Source of the DNA: a virus
Virus record (IMG/VR): IMGVR_UViG_3300008267_000013
Location: 1 to 64,000 of that record
Length of the DNA: 64,000 bases
Strand: one strand, 5' to 3'
In this document: one piece after another, positions 42,635-49,911 of the stretch
Layout of the letters: every line of letters begins with the position of its first letter
Numbering within the stretch: the first letter of the stretch is position 1
Program-made: the position numbers and the translations under genes
Notes under the pieces: generated by a model
Told to the model about the DNA's origin: nothing
The model's input: the letters and a program-made list of their open reading frames with translations, nothing else
The model's database searches: none

Positions 42635-42687
42635 CAAGTTTAAAGTAGTGATTACACTATAGACATACCGCGCCACTGGCGCTTTTT
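42631..42687 (+). promoter_or_regulatory. Sigma-70 promoter followed by terminator-like leader hairpin
   Basis: TTGACA (42631-42636), 16 bp, TACACT (42653-42658). GCGCC-ACT-GGCGC (42670-42682) plus five T follows. Here the hairpin lies downstream of the expected start, so it would be in the leader and could attenuate or cap the hsp20 mRNA. Confidence 0.62.
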
Positions 42688-42704
42688 CAAAAGGAGAAAA
42701 ACGT

Positions 42705-43067
42705 ATGTCAATACTAGTTCGTGAGTTCGACAATCTATTTAGCAGCACGGCTTCAACCACTTGGGCAGATAGCCCAAGTTATGGTGCATATCACCAACAT
42801 ACCCGGGAGGATGAGATCCTTATCGAAGTACCACTTGTTGGGATGACTAAAGAAAATGTATCTGTTGATGTAAGTGATAATGTTTTAGCAGTTATAGCTA
42901 AAACTGATAACACAACACGATATACTAGAAACTTTAGTCAGAAGTGGATCCTAACAAAGGATTCTGATGCCGAGAATATTTCTGCTAAACTTGAAAATGG
43001 TTTACTTTCTGTACGTATTCCACGCACCAAACCAGCAAAGAAAGTTATTAATGTATCTGTTATTTAA
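42705..43067 (+). CDS. Small heat shock protein Hsp20
   Basis: 120 aa. The alpha-crystallin core is clear: I-L-I-E-V-P-L-V-G-M, then F-S-Q-K-W-I-L, and the closing L-E-N-G-L-L-S-V-R-I-P. The C-terminal I-N-V-S-V-I resembles the I-x-I oligomer motif. Marine T4-like phages often carry hsp20. It holds unfolding proteins, probably capsid parts. SD AAGGAG. Confidence 0.9.
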   Translation: MSILVREFDNLFSSTASTTWADSPSYGAYHQHTREDEILIEVPLVGMTKENVSVDVSDNVLAVIAKTDNTTRYTRNFSQKWILTKDSDAENISAKLENGLLSVRIPRTKPAKKVINVSVI

Positions 43068-43084
43068 TAATAATTAAGTAATGG

Positions 43085-43114
43085 GCGAGCAGACTAAAAT
43101 CTGCTCGCTTTTTT
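43085..43114 (+). terminator. Intrinsic terminator
   Basis: GCGAGCAGA (43085-43093) pairs perfectly with TCTGCTCGC (43100-43108), followed by six T. It ends the hsp20 transcript. Confidence 0.92.
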
Positions 43115-43149
43115 ATTGCTTTATATATATTATAAAGCTATTTATAGTC

Positions 43150-43473
43150 ATGAGATTAATATTATTAGACAAACGTGAATTAGAAATGGGTATTGAAAAA
43201 GAGAGTACCGAACACGGAATGTCATATGAAGAAGCTCGCAGAACAGCCATTGATCACCTAAAAGAACGACCTGATTATTATTCTGTAGCTGAAAAGGCTG
43301 GCCTTGAAGAAGAGGGTCTTGAAGAATGGACTGATTCTATTTTCACTAAAGAAAAAACAGGCGGCAGAACTGGTCGTTTAAAGAAACATTGGAACAAACA
43401 AAAGAGAAGTGGTAAGAAACAATTCGCGGATATTCCAGTTGGGGCTAGCGGCGGAATGTTTACAGACGAATAG
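43150..43473 (+). CDS. Small conserved phage protein (E-H-G...Y-Y pattern)
   Basis: 107 aa from the ATG 3 bp after GCTATTTATA. It has E-H-G-M-S-Y-E-E-A-R and D-H-L-K-E-R-P-D-Y-Y-S, a pairing seen in many phage proteins of unknown function (DUF5661-like by memory). The C-terminus is very basic. No SD is seen, so the start may be leaderless. Confidence 0.6.
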   Translation: MRLILLDKRELEMGIEKESTEHGMSYEEARRTAIDHLKERPDYYSVAEKAGLEEEGLEEWTDSIFTKEKTGGRTGRLKKHWNKQKRSGKKQFADIPVGASGGMFTDE

Positions 43474-43514
43474 TTCTGTGATACACTATATAAGTTTTAT
43501 AGAAGGATAATAAC

Positions 43515-43925
43515 ATGAAGATTACAAAAGAAAGACTAGAACAACTAATCCAGGAAGAACTAGCTGTTGGTGTTATAAGCCCAGAAGAGATGAAAGGTGG
43601 CGAAGAACCACGCGATCCAGATGGCTATGAGGGCCGTATGGCAAAGCAAAATCTATGGAAAATCTGCGAATACGCCAGAACTCTACATGATCTCATAGGC
43701 GACGATGAAAATCTAGAACCATGGGTAGAAGAGAAAATTGCGGTAGCAGCATTTATGATGGATTCAGTTGGACACTATATGGAATATGAGAAACACCGCT
43801 CACACGAAGGCTCAGAAGGTGAGATGGACCATGCTGATTTTGATGGTGGTCACGAAGAAGAGGGTGATGAGGAATATGAATTTGAATTCGAACCCGAAGA
43901 AGGCGAAGAAGAAGAGGAACTATAA
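43515..43925 (+). CDS. Tagged acidic protein
   Basis: 136 aa. The N-terminal tag K-I-T-K-E-R-L-E-Q-L-I-Q-E-E-L matches 21296 and 31837. The C-terminal 30 residues are almost all Glu/Asp/Gly. SD AAGGAT. The stop overlaps the next start (TAATG). Possibly an internal head protein. Function unknown. Confidence 0.65.
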   Translation: MKITKERLEQLIQEELAVGVISPEEMKGGEEPRDPDGYEGRMAKQNLWKICEYARTLHDLIGDDENLEPWVEEKIAVAAFMMDSVGHYMEYEKHRSHEGSEGEMDHADFDGGHEEEGDEEYEFEFEPEEGEEEEEL

Positions 43926-45010
43926 TGTTAACAAGAAAAGAAACTCGTAAAGTTCTTGTTGAATGGAAAAACTTTCTTCAAGAAGGTGAAGGTAAGAAAA
44001 TAGCAGTTGTTGATTTAGACGGAACTGTTTTCGAGAAGGGATTAAACCTAGCAAATATCCCAGAGGGAACAGTTGCTGGTCCAATTAAATACTTCGCCTT
44101 ATCGTCTGTTGAATCATTAACTCCAAACGCTAAATCAAGCAATGGTATTTTTAATGGTAATGATGAAATATTTACTGATGTTATCAAGCAAGTTAATGAT
44201 TTAAAGAAGCAAGGTCACAAGGTTGTTATGTTAACAGCTAGATCCGTTCCAAACTTCGCTGATTATAAGGCCAAAAATGATCCTAATCTTAATTTTGTAG
44301 ATTCAGGTGTTACCTTAATTGAAACTAACGGTGAGTTATTAAACAAACTAAGCCAACTTGTAAGAGATATTGGTTTAGAAGTTGATGAAATTTATCCACT
44401 AAACGCTCCCGAAGAAGGCAAAAAACATGCCAAGAAAGCAGAATCATACAAGAAAGATGCAATAATCAACATTGTCAGAGATGCCTCAGAAGTAATCATT
44501 TTCGAAGATGATAGAGAAATAAAAGTAGCTCTACAAAATAAGCTACATAAAGAGTTACCAGATGTTCTTGTTAATTTTGCAAATGTTGGCCCAGCGATAA
44601 CAGATACCGCACGCGAAGAAGATGCTGCTGCCAAAGAACAGGTTAAAACTACAGCTTTAAAGGTAGTAGAAGCAATCTTTGGTGAAGGTACTTATGTAAG
44701 ACCACAGGGTAGACCATCAGACACAATAGTTAAAATGCGCGATATTCTATATCCTGCACAAATTAGCAGCGAAGAAGACGACATTCTGCAATCAGTTATT
44801 AAAATTTATACAAATGCTACAAAGAAGCTAACCTTCAAAGATTTTGAAATTGTCAGTAATCTAAAAGATAATAAAGCGCTATTAAAGAAGTTTAAAGCAG
44901 CCTATAAAGAAGCTAGTAAAGAGCAAGGGTTCACACCAGAACCTGATGAGATGGGTGATCAACTTAAAGAATCCTTAAATAAATTGAGAGTTATATTAAA
45001 AAATAAGTAG
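43925..45010 (+). CDS. HAD-superfamily phosphatase-like protein, tagged
   Basis: 361 aa. After an N-terminal T-R-K-E-T-R-K-V-L-V-E-W helix comes the HAD motif I A-V-V-D-L-D-G-T-V (about residues 27-35). Motif II is V-V-M-L-T-A-R-S near 100, and motif IV F-E-D-D-R-E is near 196. The C-terminal 150 residues are helical and specific. The substrate is unknown. It resembles polynucleotide or nucleotide phosphatases only in fold. Confidence 0.75.
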   Translation: MLTRKETRKVLVEWKNFLQEGEGKKIAVVDLDGTVFEKGLNLANIPEGTVAGPIKYFALSSVESLTPNAKSSNGIFNGNDEIFTDVIKQVNDLKKQGHKVVMLTARSVPNFADYKAKNDPNLNFVDSGVTLIETNGELLNKLSQLVRDIGLEVDEIYPLNAPEEGKKHAKKAESYKKDAIINIVRDASEVIIFEDDREIKVALQNKLHKELPDVLVNFANVGPAITDTAREEDAAAKEQVKTTALKVVEAIFGEGTYVRPQGRPSDTIVKMRDILYPAQISSEEDDILQSVIKIYTNATKKLTFKDFEIVSNLKDNKALLKKFKAAYKEASKEQGFTPEPDEMGDQLKESLNKLRVILKNK

Positions 45011-45018
45011 TTTTCAGA

Positions 45019-45028
45019 ACTAATTATA
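45019..45028 (+). promoter_or_regulatory. ACTAATTATA motif, possible phage promoter element
   Basis: Located in the gap after the HAD gene, 59 bp before the next ATG. Identical to the motif in the endonuclease hairpin loop at 19194 and before the endolysin at 48237. Confidence 0.4.
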
Positions 45029-45087
45029 TATGTAGGGAAAGGAGAATATAATTTTAACGGGCTTGATACGCCAAGGATAAACCCAGA

Positions 45088-45360
45088 ATGTGTACCATTT
45101 GTAAAAAGTTTAAAAAGGGAACGATTGATACCGACGAAGCAAGAGATTTGTTAGAGGAGTCACTAGAGTTCCTGAGTGAAGAACACATCGAAGAAGTAGA
45201 ACAGATGATCTTTGAAGCAGAAGATACATATGAATACATGATGGAACGCCACCTTGATAAGCTAGAATTAGACGGTGGCCCTGGCTATGAAGATGACGAA
45301 GATTATATTATCGAAGAAGATCTTCACGAAGAAGAAATCCCAGAAGATGATGACGAATAA
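45088..45360 (+). CDS. Acidic small protein with C-x2-C
   Basis: 90 aa. C-T-I-C at residues 2-5, then a strongly acidic helix; the last 25 residues are nearly all Glu/Asp. SD AAGGAT is 13 nt upstream. Function unknown. The charge is suited to mimicking nucleic acid or binding basic proteins, but that is a guess. Confidence 0.6.
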   Translation: MCTICKKFKKGTIDTDEARDLLEESLEFLSEEHIEEVEQMIFEAEDTYEYMMERHLDKLELDGGPGYEDDEDYIIEEDLHEEEIPEDDDE

Positions 45361-45381
45361 TTTATAAGGATAGAAATACAG

Positions 45382-45409
45382 CCACCGCATAGAAATGTGC
45401 GGTGGTTTT
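45382..45409 (+). terminator. Intrinsic terminator
   Basis: CCACCGCA (45382-45389) pairs with TGCGGTGG (45398-45405), followed by TTTT. It lies before the acyltransferase-like gene. Confidence 0.85.
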
Positions 45410-45423
45410 CTATTTATTACAGC

Positions 45424-46119
45424 ATGAAATTATATTTCAATCACGAAATGGGTTTTGGTAAGATGATGCATGAAACAATGCTTTATTATCCATTTGGTGC
45501 AACATTTGAACCACATGAGCGTTCACACGCATTGGAAACAGGTTGGTTCCCCATTAATAATGTTATGTGGTTTCAAAGCCGCTCAACAAGAATAAACTTA
45601 AAAAAGTATTCACCATCGGAGAAAGTGTTAAAGCTTTCAAAGAGCATAAAATATTATCCAGATGTCAATATGACACCTGTTAAAAAAGCGCGTCTCCAGG
45701 AGATATATGATAAATATGTCCAACATAAAGGTTTCCGCGATTTATCATTAACAGTTGATGATATGATTGCAAACTCAAGCGGACATGTGTATTATGTACA
45801 CAATAACAAGATAATAGGTTTTACATTCTATAAGATAATCGGCAAGAATTATCTCTCAATAGAGTTTGCTTGGGATTATGAATTACCAAAGTTATCACTT
45901 GGACATGTTAGTATATATTTTGAAAGTCTGTTTGCAAAAACGCAGCGTTGCGAGTATATGTATCTCTCTGCTGGTTATGAGTCATGCTCGCTTTATAAAG
46001 CAGACTATAAAGGGTTTGAGTGGTGGAAAGGGTATGAGTGGTCAGATGATGTTGACAAGTTCAAGAGCCTATGCTACATTGATGAGCAAGTGAAGATCTT
46101 GAACTTTGAGAGCACATGA
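45424..46119 (+). CDS. Aminoacyl-tRNA-protein transferase (ATE/Bpt)-like GNAT protein
   Basis: 231 aa from the ATG just after TCTATTTATT. F-Q-S-R-S-T-R-I-N-L and the Y-S-P-S-E-K-V-L-K-L segment resemble the W-x2-S-R-S-x-R-I core of arginyl/leucyl-tRNA-protein transferases. The later H-V-Y-Y-V...I-G-F-T-F and Y-L-S-A-G-Y-E fit the GNAT-like second half. Such enzymes add an amino acid to protein N-termini and mark them for degradation. It may modify host or phage proteins. Confidence 0.55.
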   Translation: MKLYFNHEMGFGKMMHETMLYYPFGATFEPHERSHALETGWFPINNVMWFQSRSTRINLKKYSPSEKVLKLSKSIKYYPDVNMTPVKKARLQEIYDKYVQHKGFRDLSLTVDDMIANSSGHVYYVHNNKIIGFTFYKIIGKNYLSIEFAWDYELPKLSLGHVSIYFESLFAKTQRCEYMYLSAGYESCSLYKADYKGFEWWKGYEWSDDVDKFKSLCYIDEQVKILNFEST

Positions 46120-46340
46120 AGCTCCATACAATAGAAATTGGTGATCTTGTTTCACACTGCGGCATACCAAAAACGCTTGGTGTAGCATACGAACAAGTTG
46201 ATTGTCCATCAAGTGCTTTTTATGCGGTACACTGGATTGTGCATCCTGACATTGACATGTACGGCGACTATGGTATAATCGACATCAAGTGGTTGAGGCC
46301 ATTCAAACCTTGGCGTGGATTCTATAAGCGAGAAGATTAA
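46116..46340 (+). CDS. GDI-like small protein
   Basis: 74 aa. I-E-I-G-D-L-V near the start fits the GDI family. The body has several Trp and His residues. The ATG overlaps the upstream TGA. A downstream open frame (about 46333-46401) encodes plausible protein without a start, so the gene may have been shortened by a frameshift. Confidence 0.6.
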   Translation: MKLHTIEIGDLVSHCGIPKTLGVAYEQVDCPSSAFYAVHWIVHPDIDMYGDYGIIDIKWLRPFKPWRGFYKRED

Positions 46341-46401
46341 GATGGGATGAACGTGGAATAACCACGATCAATATCGATGAAGAAGGATGGGAGTTTGTAT
46401 A

Positions 46402-46632
46402 ATGATTAAAAAACTTAAACAACTTTATTACAGATGGCTTAGAAGAGGAATGGTACCAGAAGATGAAGTTTATATTGTGTTGCGAAGACCAGATGCAGAA
46501 ATAGGGCTTGTTAATATAGAAAGTGTACATAAGACTCTAAAAAGTGCTATCTCTGGCCGCAATAGACTAATCCGCAATAGTGGCGATATTGATGGTTACC
46601 AAATTGAAAGATATGGAATGTGGAGATCCTAA
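46402..46632 (+). CDS. Small basic protein, unknown
   Basis: 76 aa from the ATG with SD GGGAG. Basic N-terminal helix (K-K-L-K-Q-L-Y-Y-R-W-L-R-R), then a beta-rich V-Y-I-V-L-R-R. Function unknown. Confidence 0.6.
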   Translation: MIKKLKQLYYRWLRRGMVPEDEVYIVLRRPDAEIGLVNIESVHKTLKSAISGRNRLIRNSGDIDGYQIERYGMWRS

Positions 46633-46725
46633 ATGTCTCAAGGCACAAGCCTCTTCGTAACTTTCCTGTTCGTGTTCATTAATGGTATCATAGCAGGAAT
46701 AGCAATAGCTGGCGCAGGAAAGTAG
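46633..46725 (+). CDS. 30-aa single-TM micropeptide
   Basis: The ATG has SD GGAG 8 nt upstream. After six polar residues, the rest is one hydrophobic helix (V-T-F-L-F-V-F-I-N-G-I-I-A-G) ending in G-K. Too short for standard gene finding but well placed between two genes. Membrane function inferred. Confidence 0.55.
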   Translation: MSQGTSLFVTFLFVFINGIIAGIAIAGAGK

Positions 46726-46735
46726 AAGAAGTTAC

Positions 46736-46764
46736 TTGACAAGAAACAAGAAGTGAAGTATAGT
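46736..46764 (+). promoter_or_regulatory. Sigma-70 promoter
   Basis: TTGACA (46736-46741), exactly 17 bp, TATAGT (46759-46764), 39 bp before the next ATG. The leader contains a short hairpin (GCCC/GGGC) and SD AGGAG. Confidence 0.8.
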
Positions 46765-46803
46765 AAGTCTACAACAACCGCCCTGCGGGGCAAGGAGAAA
46801 ACA

Positions 46804-47046
46804 ATGGCTCGCTCAACTCGTAACACCCGTTCTACGGCTACTGCTTCAACCACCGGCAACGTACGCCGCAGCGCCAAGCGTAGCATCACCAACTACACCT
46901 TCACCTATCAACGTGATCGTGTAAGCCGCCGTGCTGGCTCATCCTATCTAAACATTGCTCCACGGGGCGATGGGTCACCAGTTACGATGACTCTACAGGA
47001 GGCCCGCAGCCTATATAACTTCCTAGAGGCGGCACTAGGTCAGTAA
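46804..47046 (+). CDS. Small Arg/Thr/Ser-rich basic protein
   Basis: 80 aa from the ATG with SD AGGAG. Residues 1-30 are Arg/Thr/Ser/Ala-rich and unstructured. The rest is compact with S-Y-L-N-I-A-P-R and A-R-S-L-Y-N-F-L-E. The codon use is GC-richer than its neighbours and it has a strong promoter, so it is probably abundant. It may bind nucleic acid. Confidence 0.65.
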   Translation: MARSTRNTRSTATASTTGNVRRSAKRSITNYTFTYQRDRVSRRAGSSYLNIAPRGDGSPVTMTLQEARSLYNFLEAALGQ

Positions 47047-47080
47047 TCCTTAACCCGTAGTATAAAAGGAATATGAAGCG

Positions 47081-47109
47081 ACACCCTGCTACTTATACTA
47101 GCAGGGTGT
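47081..47109 (+). terminator. Terminator-like hairpin, copy of the element at 21864
   Basis: ACACCCTGCTA (47081-47091) pairs with TAGCAGGGTGT (47099-47109). The loop holds TATACT, as at 21876. The T-run is poor and no -35 is seen here, so it may be only a partial copy of the promoter/terminator element. Confidence 0.6.
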
Positions 47110-47129
47110 TTGCTTAGGAGGACAGATGT

Positions 47130-47534
47130 ATGCAGGACACAGAAGAAAGTATAGCTCTTGCTAAAAAGCTATATGATAGATACCGTAGAATATTCAAGAA
47201 ACAAATTCATATAGATCACCACCCTGGCTGGTATCCTATAATAGAAGATCTAACACACGATTTATATGAGCTGTCGCTAGAATATTCAGAAGGCTCTATA
47301 AATGTGGAATGTGTACGCGATAAGATGGGTGGTTTAAGATATTATGTTGAGTATCATCTACCAGATGAAGAAATAATGGAGATTGAGAAACTTATAAGAA
47401 AGTATGAGAAACAGTCTCTAAAGACTTGCGAAGAGTGTGGCGAATCTGGTAGTATGTGTTCACCGAAGATCTTTTGGTTTGTAACACTTTGTGCTAAATG
47501 TAGAGAAAGATATGGGGATATAAATGGAAGCTAA
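47130..47534 (+). CDS. Zinc-ribbon protein, paralog of 10805
   Basis: 134 aa. Shares P-G-W-Y, M-G-G-L-R-Y-Y and the C-E-E-C-G...T-L-C-A-K-C zinc-ribbon end with the protein at 10805-11272. SD GGAGGA. The two copies are 36 kb apart and diverged, so the duplication is old. Function unknown. Confidence 0.75.
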   Translation: MQDTEESIALAKKLYDRYRRIFKKQIHIDHHPGWYPIIEDLTHDLYELSLEYSEGSINVECVRDKMGGLRYYVEYHLPDEEIMEIEKLIRKYEKQSLKTCEECGESGSMCSPKIFWFVTLCAKCRERYGDINGS

Positions 47535-47772
47535 GAACTATTTACTAATAGCTAGAAGCGGTGATGGTTTTATGCATGAGAAGGTTAATCTCATGTGTGA
47601 CGTAGAAACAGCAAAGTTAGTTTTGAAACTAATGATGCAGACCTCCCCTCGTCTAGTTAGAGGTGAGATTATCGATGGTAATAGGACTCATATTGGCGAT
47701 TTCTCTGTTAAGCCATCTGTATTTATATACCGTGATGGCGAAACATTTTCAGAAGAAATGAGTTGGCGATGA
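47524..47772 (+). CDS. Small unknown protein
   Basis: 82 aa, overlapping its neighbour by 11 bp. A beta-alpha-beta pattern with a hydrophobic V-E-T-A-K-L-V-L-K-L helix. Its TGA overlaps the next ATG. Function unknown. Confidence 0.62.
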   Translation: MEAKNYLLIARSGDGFMHEKVNLMCDVETAKLVLKLMMQTSPRLVRGEIIDGNRTHIGDFSVKPSVFIYRDGETFSEEMSWR

Positions 47773-47984
47773 TCAAGTTTAAGTATGAGAAGGGTGATAT
47801 CGTTACTTTTACATTTGTGGAAGGCGCAACAACCTATAATAATGGTGTTGTAATCAACCGCTGGCAAACTGATGCAAAGCGCAAAGGTGGAAAGCGAGCA
47901 ATTTATGAGATTGCAAGCATGAATCACTGCATGAACAGTTTCTCTATTGGAGAAAGCTGTATCTTAAAGAAGATTAGTGAATGA
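47769..47984 (+). CDS. GDI-family small protein
   Basis: 71 aa from the ATGA overlap. K-G-D-I-V-T-F-T near the start and a beta-rich body. Ends K-K-I-S-E rather than K-V-A. Confidence 0.62.
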   Translation: MIKFKYEKGDIVTFTFVEGATTYNNGVVINRWQTDAKRKGGKRAIYEIASMNHCMNSFSIGESCILKKISE

Positions 47985-48241
47985 AATATAAGTGGTCGGC
48001 AGGCGATCTAGTAGAATTTATACCAGGAAATTATCTCTTTAGGGGTTATAATACCTCTTTCTGGCTTGAAGGGGCTGGTATAATATATGGTATTGAGGAT
48101 GATCATTACATTATAAGAGTGTACAATCTACGTAGAACATCTACTAAAAACCTTGCTACTTATGACATTGGTGAAACAATGATGAAACTACCTGCTAAAG
48201 ATTGCGATATGCAGGAGTGTTTTAGATCTCTAGAGGACTAA
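47981..48241 (+). CDS. GDI-family small protein
   Basis: 86 aa from an ATGA overlap. A-G-D-L-V-E-F-I starts the barrel, followed by Y-I-I-R-V-Y-N-L. Lies directly before the endolysin. Similar in its middle (F-R-G-x-x-x-x-F) to the protein at 41746. Confidence 0.62.
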   Translation: MKYKWSAGDLVEFIPGNYLFRGYNTSFWLEGAGIIYGIEDDHYIIRVYNLRRTSTKNLATYDIGETMMKLPAKDCDMQECFRSLED

Positions 48242-48258
48242 TTATAGCAGGAGGTCTG
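48237..48258 (+). promoter_or_regulatory. ACTAATTATA motif and SD hairpin before endolysin
   Basis: ACTAATTATA (48237-48246) is followed by AGCAG-GAGGT-CTGCT, a 5-bp stem with the SD GGAGG exposed in its loop, then the ATG. A late-type promoter here would give a short leader. Lysis genes are typically late, which supports the motif idea. Confidence 0.45.
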
Positions 48259-48260
48259 CT

Positions 48261-48857
48261 ATGTCCTTGATTTCTGAAGAACAGCTAAAAAAGATTTTTA
48301 AAAATTGCAAAGACGATAAAATTAAATTTTATTGTGATGCTTTCAATAAAGTATTTCCAATATATGAAATTAATACACCAAACCGTATTGCTGGTTTCCT
48401 TGGACAAGTTGCTGTTGAATCAGGTGAACTTAAATACGACGTAGAACTTCCATCTAAATGGAACAAAAAGAACCCTAAAGATCCTAAGGAGCCAATTGGT
48501 ACGCTATATGAGGGCCGCGCCAACCTAGGCAATAAAACGCTTGGTGATGGCCCTAAGTTTATTGGCAGAGGTATATTACAGTTAACTGGTAGAGCAAACT
48601 ACGAAACAATGTCTAAAAAACTAGGTTTAGATCTAGTTAATAGTCCAGAATTGGCAGCAACACCAGAAGTCTCTACTAAGATTGCATGCCAATACTTCAA
48701 AGATAGGGGTTTATTATCTCTATGCGATGTATGGAACCTGGATGAAGTGACACGCCGCGTCAACGGTAATGCCAAGCTTCACCTAAAAGAAAGGATAGAA
48801 TATTCAGAGCGGGCATTAAAAGTGTTAAAGGATAAGAAGGAGTATGCGAACTGTTAA
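48261..48857 (+). CDS. Endolysin, glycoside hydrolase family 19
   Basis: 198 aa. R-I-A-G-F-L-G-Q-V-A-V-E-S-G-E-L has the catalytic Glu (about residue 53). Y-E-G-R-A-N-L-G-N and F-I-G-R-G-I-L-Q-L-T-G-R-A-N-Y are the GH19 signatures. It cleaves the peptidoglycan glycan chain. There is no signal peptide, so a holin is needed. Candidates are the TM proteins just downstream. The 3' end overlaps the next gene by 14 bp. Confidence 0.92.
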   Translation: MSLISEEQLKKIFKNCKDDKIKFYCDAFNKVFPIYEINTPNRIAGFLGQVAVESGELKYDVELPSKWNKKNPKDPKEPIGTLYEGRANLGNKTLGDGPKFIGRGILQLTGRANYETMSKKLGLDLVNSPELAATPEVSTKIACQYFKDRGLLSLCDVWNLDEVTRRVNGNAKLHLKERIEYSERALKVLKDKKEYANC

Positions 48858-49065
48858 AGGAAGAGCGACTGTTGCTGATGTAGTTGTGATGCTATTTGTA
48901 GTAATATTTGCATTAATTGTATTACTCGGAATACAATGTAAGAAGGTTGAGCGCACTGATCACCTATCTAATTGTTTAAAGGTATGCTATCCTAAAGACG
49001 TAGACGAAGATAGTTCTAGAATATATTGTCATTGTAAGGAGAATGTTGATGAGAGCGCAAAATAA
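48844..49065 (+). CDS. Single-TM Cys-rich protein, tandem paralog 1
   Basis: 73 aa. A 20-residue TM segment (V-V-V-M-L-F-V-V-I-F-A-L-I-V) follows a short basic N-terminus. The outside part has N-C-L-K-V-C-Y-P and Y-C-H-C. The next gene has the same design. Placement right after the endolysin suggests a role in lysis (holin or spanin-like). Cys spacing suggests disulfides in the periplasm. Confidence 0.6.
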   Translation: MRTVKGRATVADVVVMLFVVIFALIVLLGIQCKKVERTDHLSNCLKVCYPKDVDEDSSRIYCHCKENVDESAK

Positions 49066-49285
49066 AACGAAAACGAACCCTAAAGTAAATTACTTAGGTA
49101 TGCTCGTTATAACGTGGATTCTTATATTTATGACAATCCCATTCTTTTATCAGACTTGGAAAGAGCGAGCTGAGGCAAAGGCCCAGTTGACAGAATGTGA
49201 AAGAATGTGTTATCCTAGCCAAATCTTGGAAGACGGTGAAAATTATTGTTACTGTAAGCCATACGTGAAATCAAATCTTCCTTAG
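49049..49285 (+). CDS. Single-TM Cys-rich protein, tandem paralog 2
   Basis: 78 aa. The ATG at 49049 is chosen because SD AGGAG is 7 nt upstream; ATG 49043 is too close. TM segment L-V-I-T-W-I-L-I-F-M-T-I. The tail has E-C-E-R-M-C-Y-P and Y-C-Y-C, matching paralog 1. Overlaps it by 17 bp. Confidence 0.6.
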   Translation: MRAQNKTKTNPKVNYLGMLVITWILIFMTIPFFYQTWKERAEAKAQLTECERMCYPSQILEDGENYCYCKPYVKSNLP

Positions 49286-49295
49286 AGGAATAATA

Positions 49296-49439
49296 ATGAA
49301 TCCCAGGCAATTCTATCTTATCGTGGACAAGTGGGGTAATATAATTGCATATAGGGATTTTTCTTGGTCACCAAGTGATGTGTCACCATATAAAGTTATG
49401 CACTGGACAGGAATAGTATTTGTGGAGTGGAAGAAATAA
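49296..49439 (+). CDS. 47-aa protein related to its downstream neighbour
   Basis: SD AGAGG precedes the ATG. It ends with H-W-T-G-I-V-F-V-E, which parallels K-W-T-G-K-S-F-V-E at the end of the next protein, so the two are probably paralogs. TAATG overlap with the next gene. Function unknown. Confidence 0.55.
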   Translation: MNPRQFYLIVDKWGNIIAYRDFSWSPSDVSPYKVMHWTGIVFVEWKK

Positions 49440-49681
49440 TGGTTCTTAAATATTTTTATCGTGTCTACGACACAGAAAGTGAGATACCGATGATTCTTAA
49501 TCCGTGTTATGTTGTTGTTGACAAAGATGGTGATTTTGTTGACGCCTCAAGCGCCAAACTGCCACCATCTGCTCTTGATCACGTTTTGGAACGAGTCAAT
49601 AGACAATTTCCAGAGAACAAACCATTTCGAGTTGTTAAATGGACAGGTAAAAGTTTTGTAGAACTAACTCCTGTAACTTAA
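49439..49681 (+). CDS. Small unknown protein
   Basis: 80 aa. Beta-rich start (Y-F-Y-R-V-Y-D), V-V-V-D-K-D-G-D in the middle, and the W-T-G-K-S-F-V-E ending shared with the upstream protein. Function unknown. Confidence 0.62.
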   Translation: MVLKYFYRVYDTESEIPMILNPCYVVVDKDGDFVDASSAKLPPSALDHVLERVNRQFPENKPFRVVKWTGKSFVELTPVT

Positions 49682-49695
49682 AGGATTTAATATAA

Positions 49696-49911
49696 ATGTG
49701 GAATATTGCAGTTGTAAGTAAAACTAACAAAGATGATATTAAATGGTTTGTAAATGGATATGATGGCCGTCCGTTAAGATTTATAGAGTATGGTACAGCT
49801 GAACGTGAAGCTCTATATATGAATAACGGAACTGCTGGTGCAATATTTCTTGAAGATGATCTAGAATATCGTGTTATACTAGAACAGAAAGAAGCATGGT
49901 ATGACAATTAG
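49696..49911 (+). CDS. Small unknown protein
   Basis: 71 aa. Contains W-F-V-N-G-Y-D-G-R-P-L-R-F, a beta hairpin-like segment, and an acidic C-terminal part. Overlaps the next gene by 11 bp. Function unknown. Confidence 0.6.
   Translation: MWNIAVVSKTNKDDIKWFVNGYDGRPLRFIEYGTAEREALYMNNGTAGAIFLEDDLEYRVILEQKEAWYDN

Noticed and set aside
45049-45079. Short leader peptide after SD AAGGAG at 45039
   Set aside because: It would need an ATT start and is only nine codons. There is not enough support.
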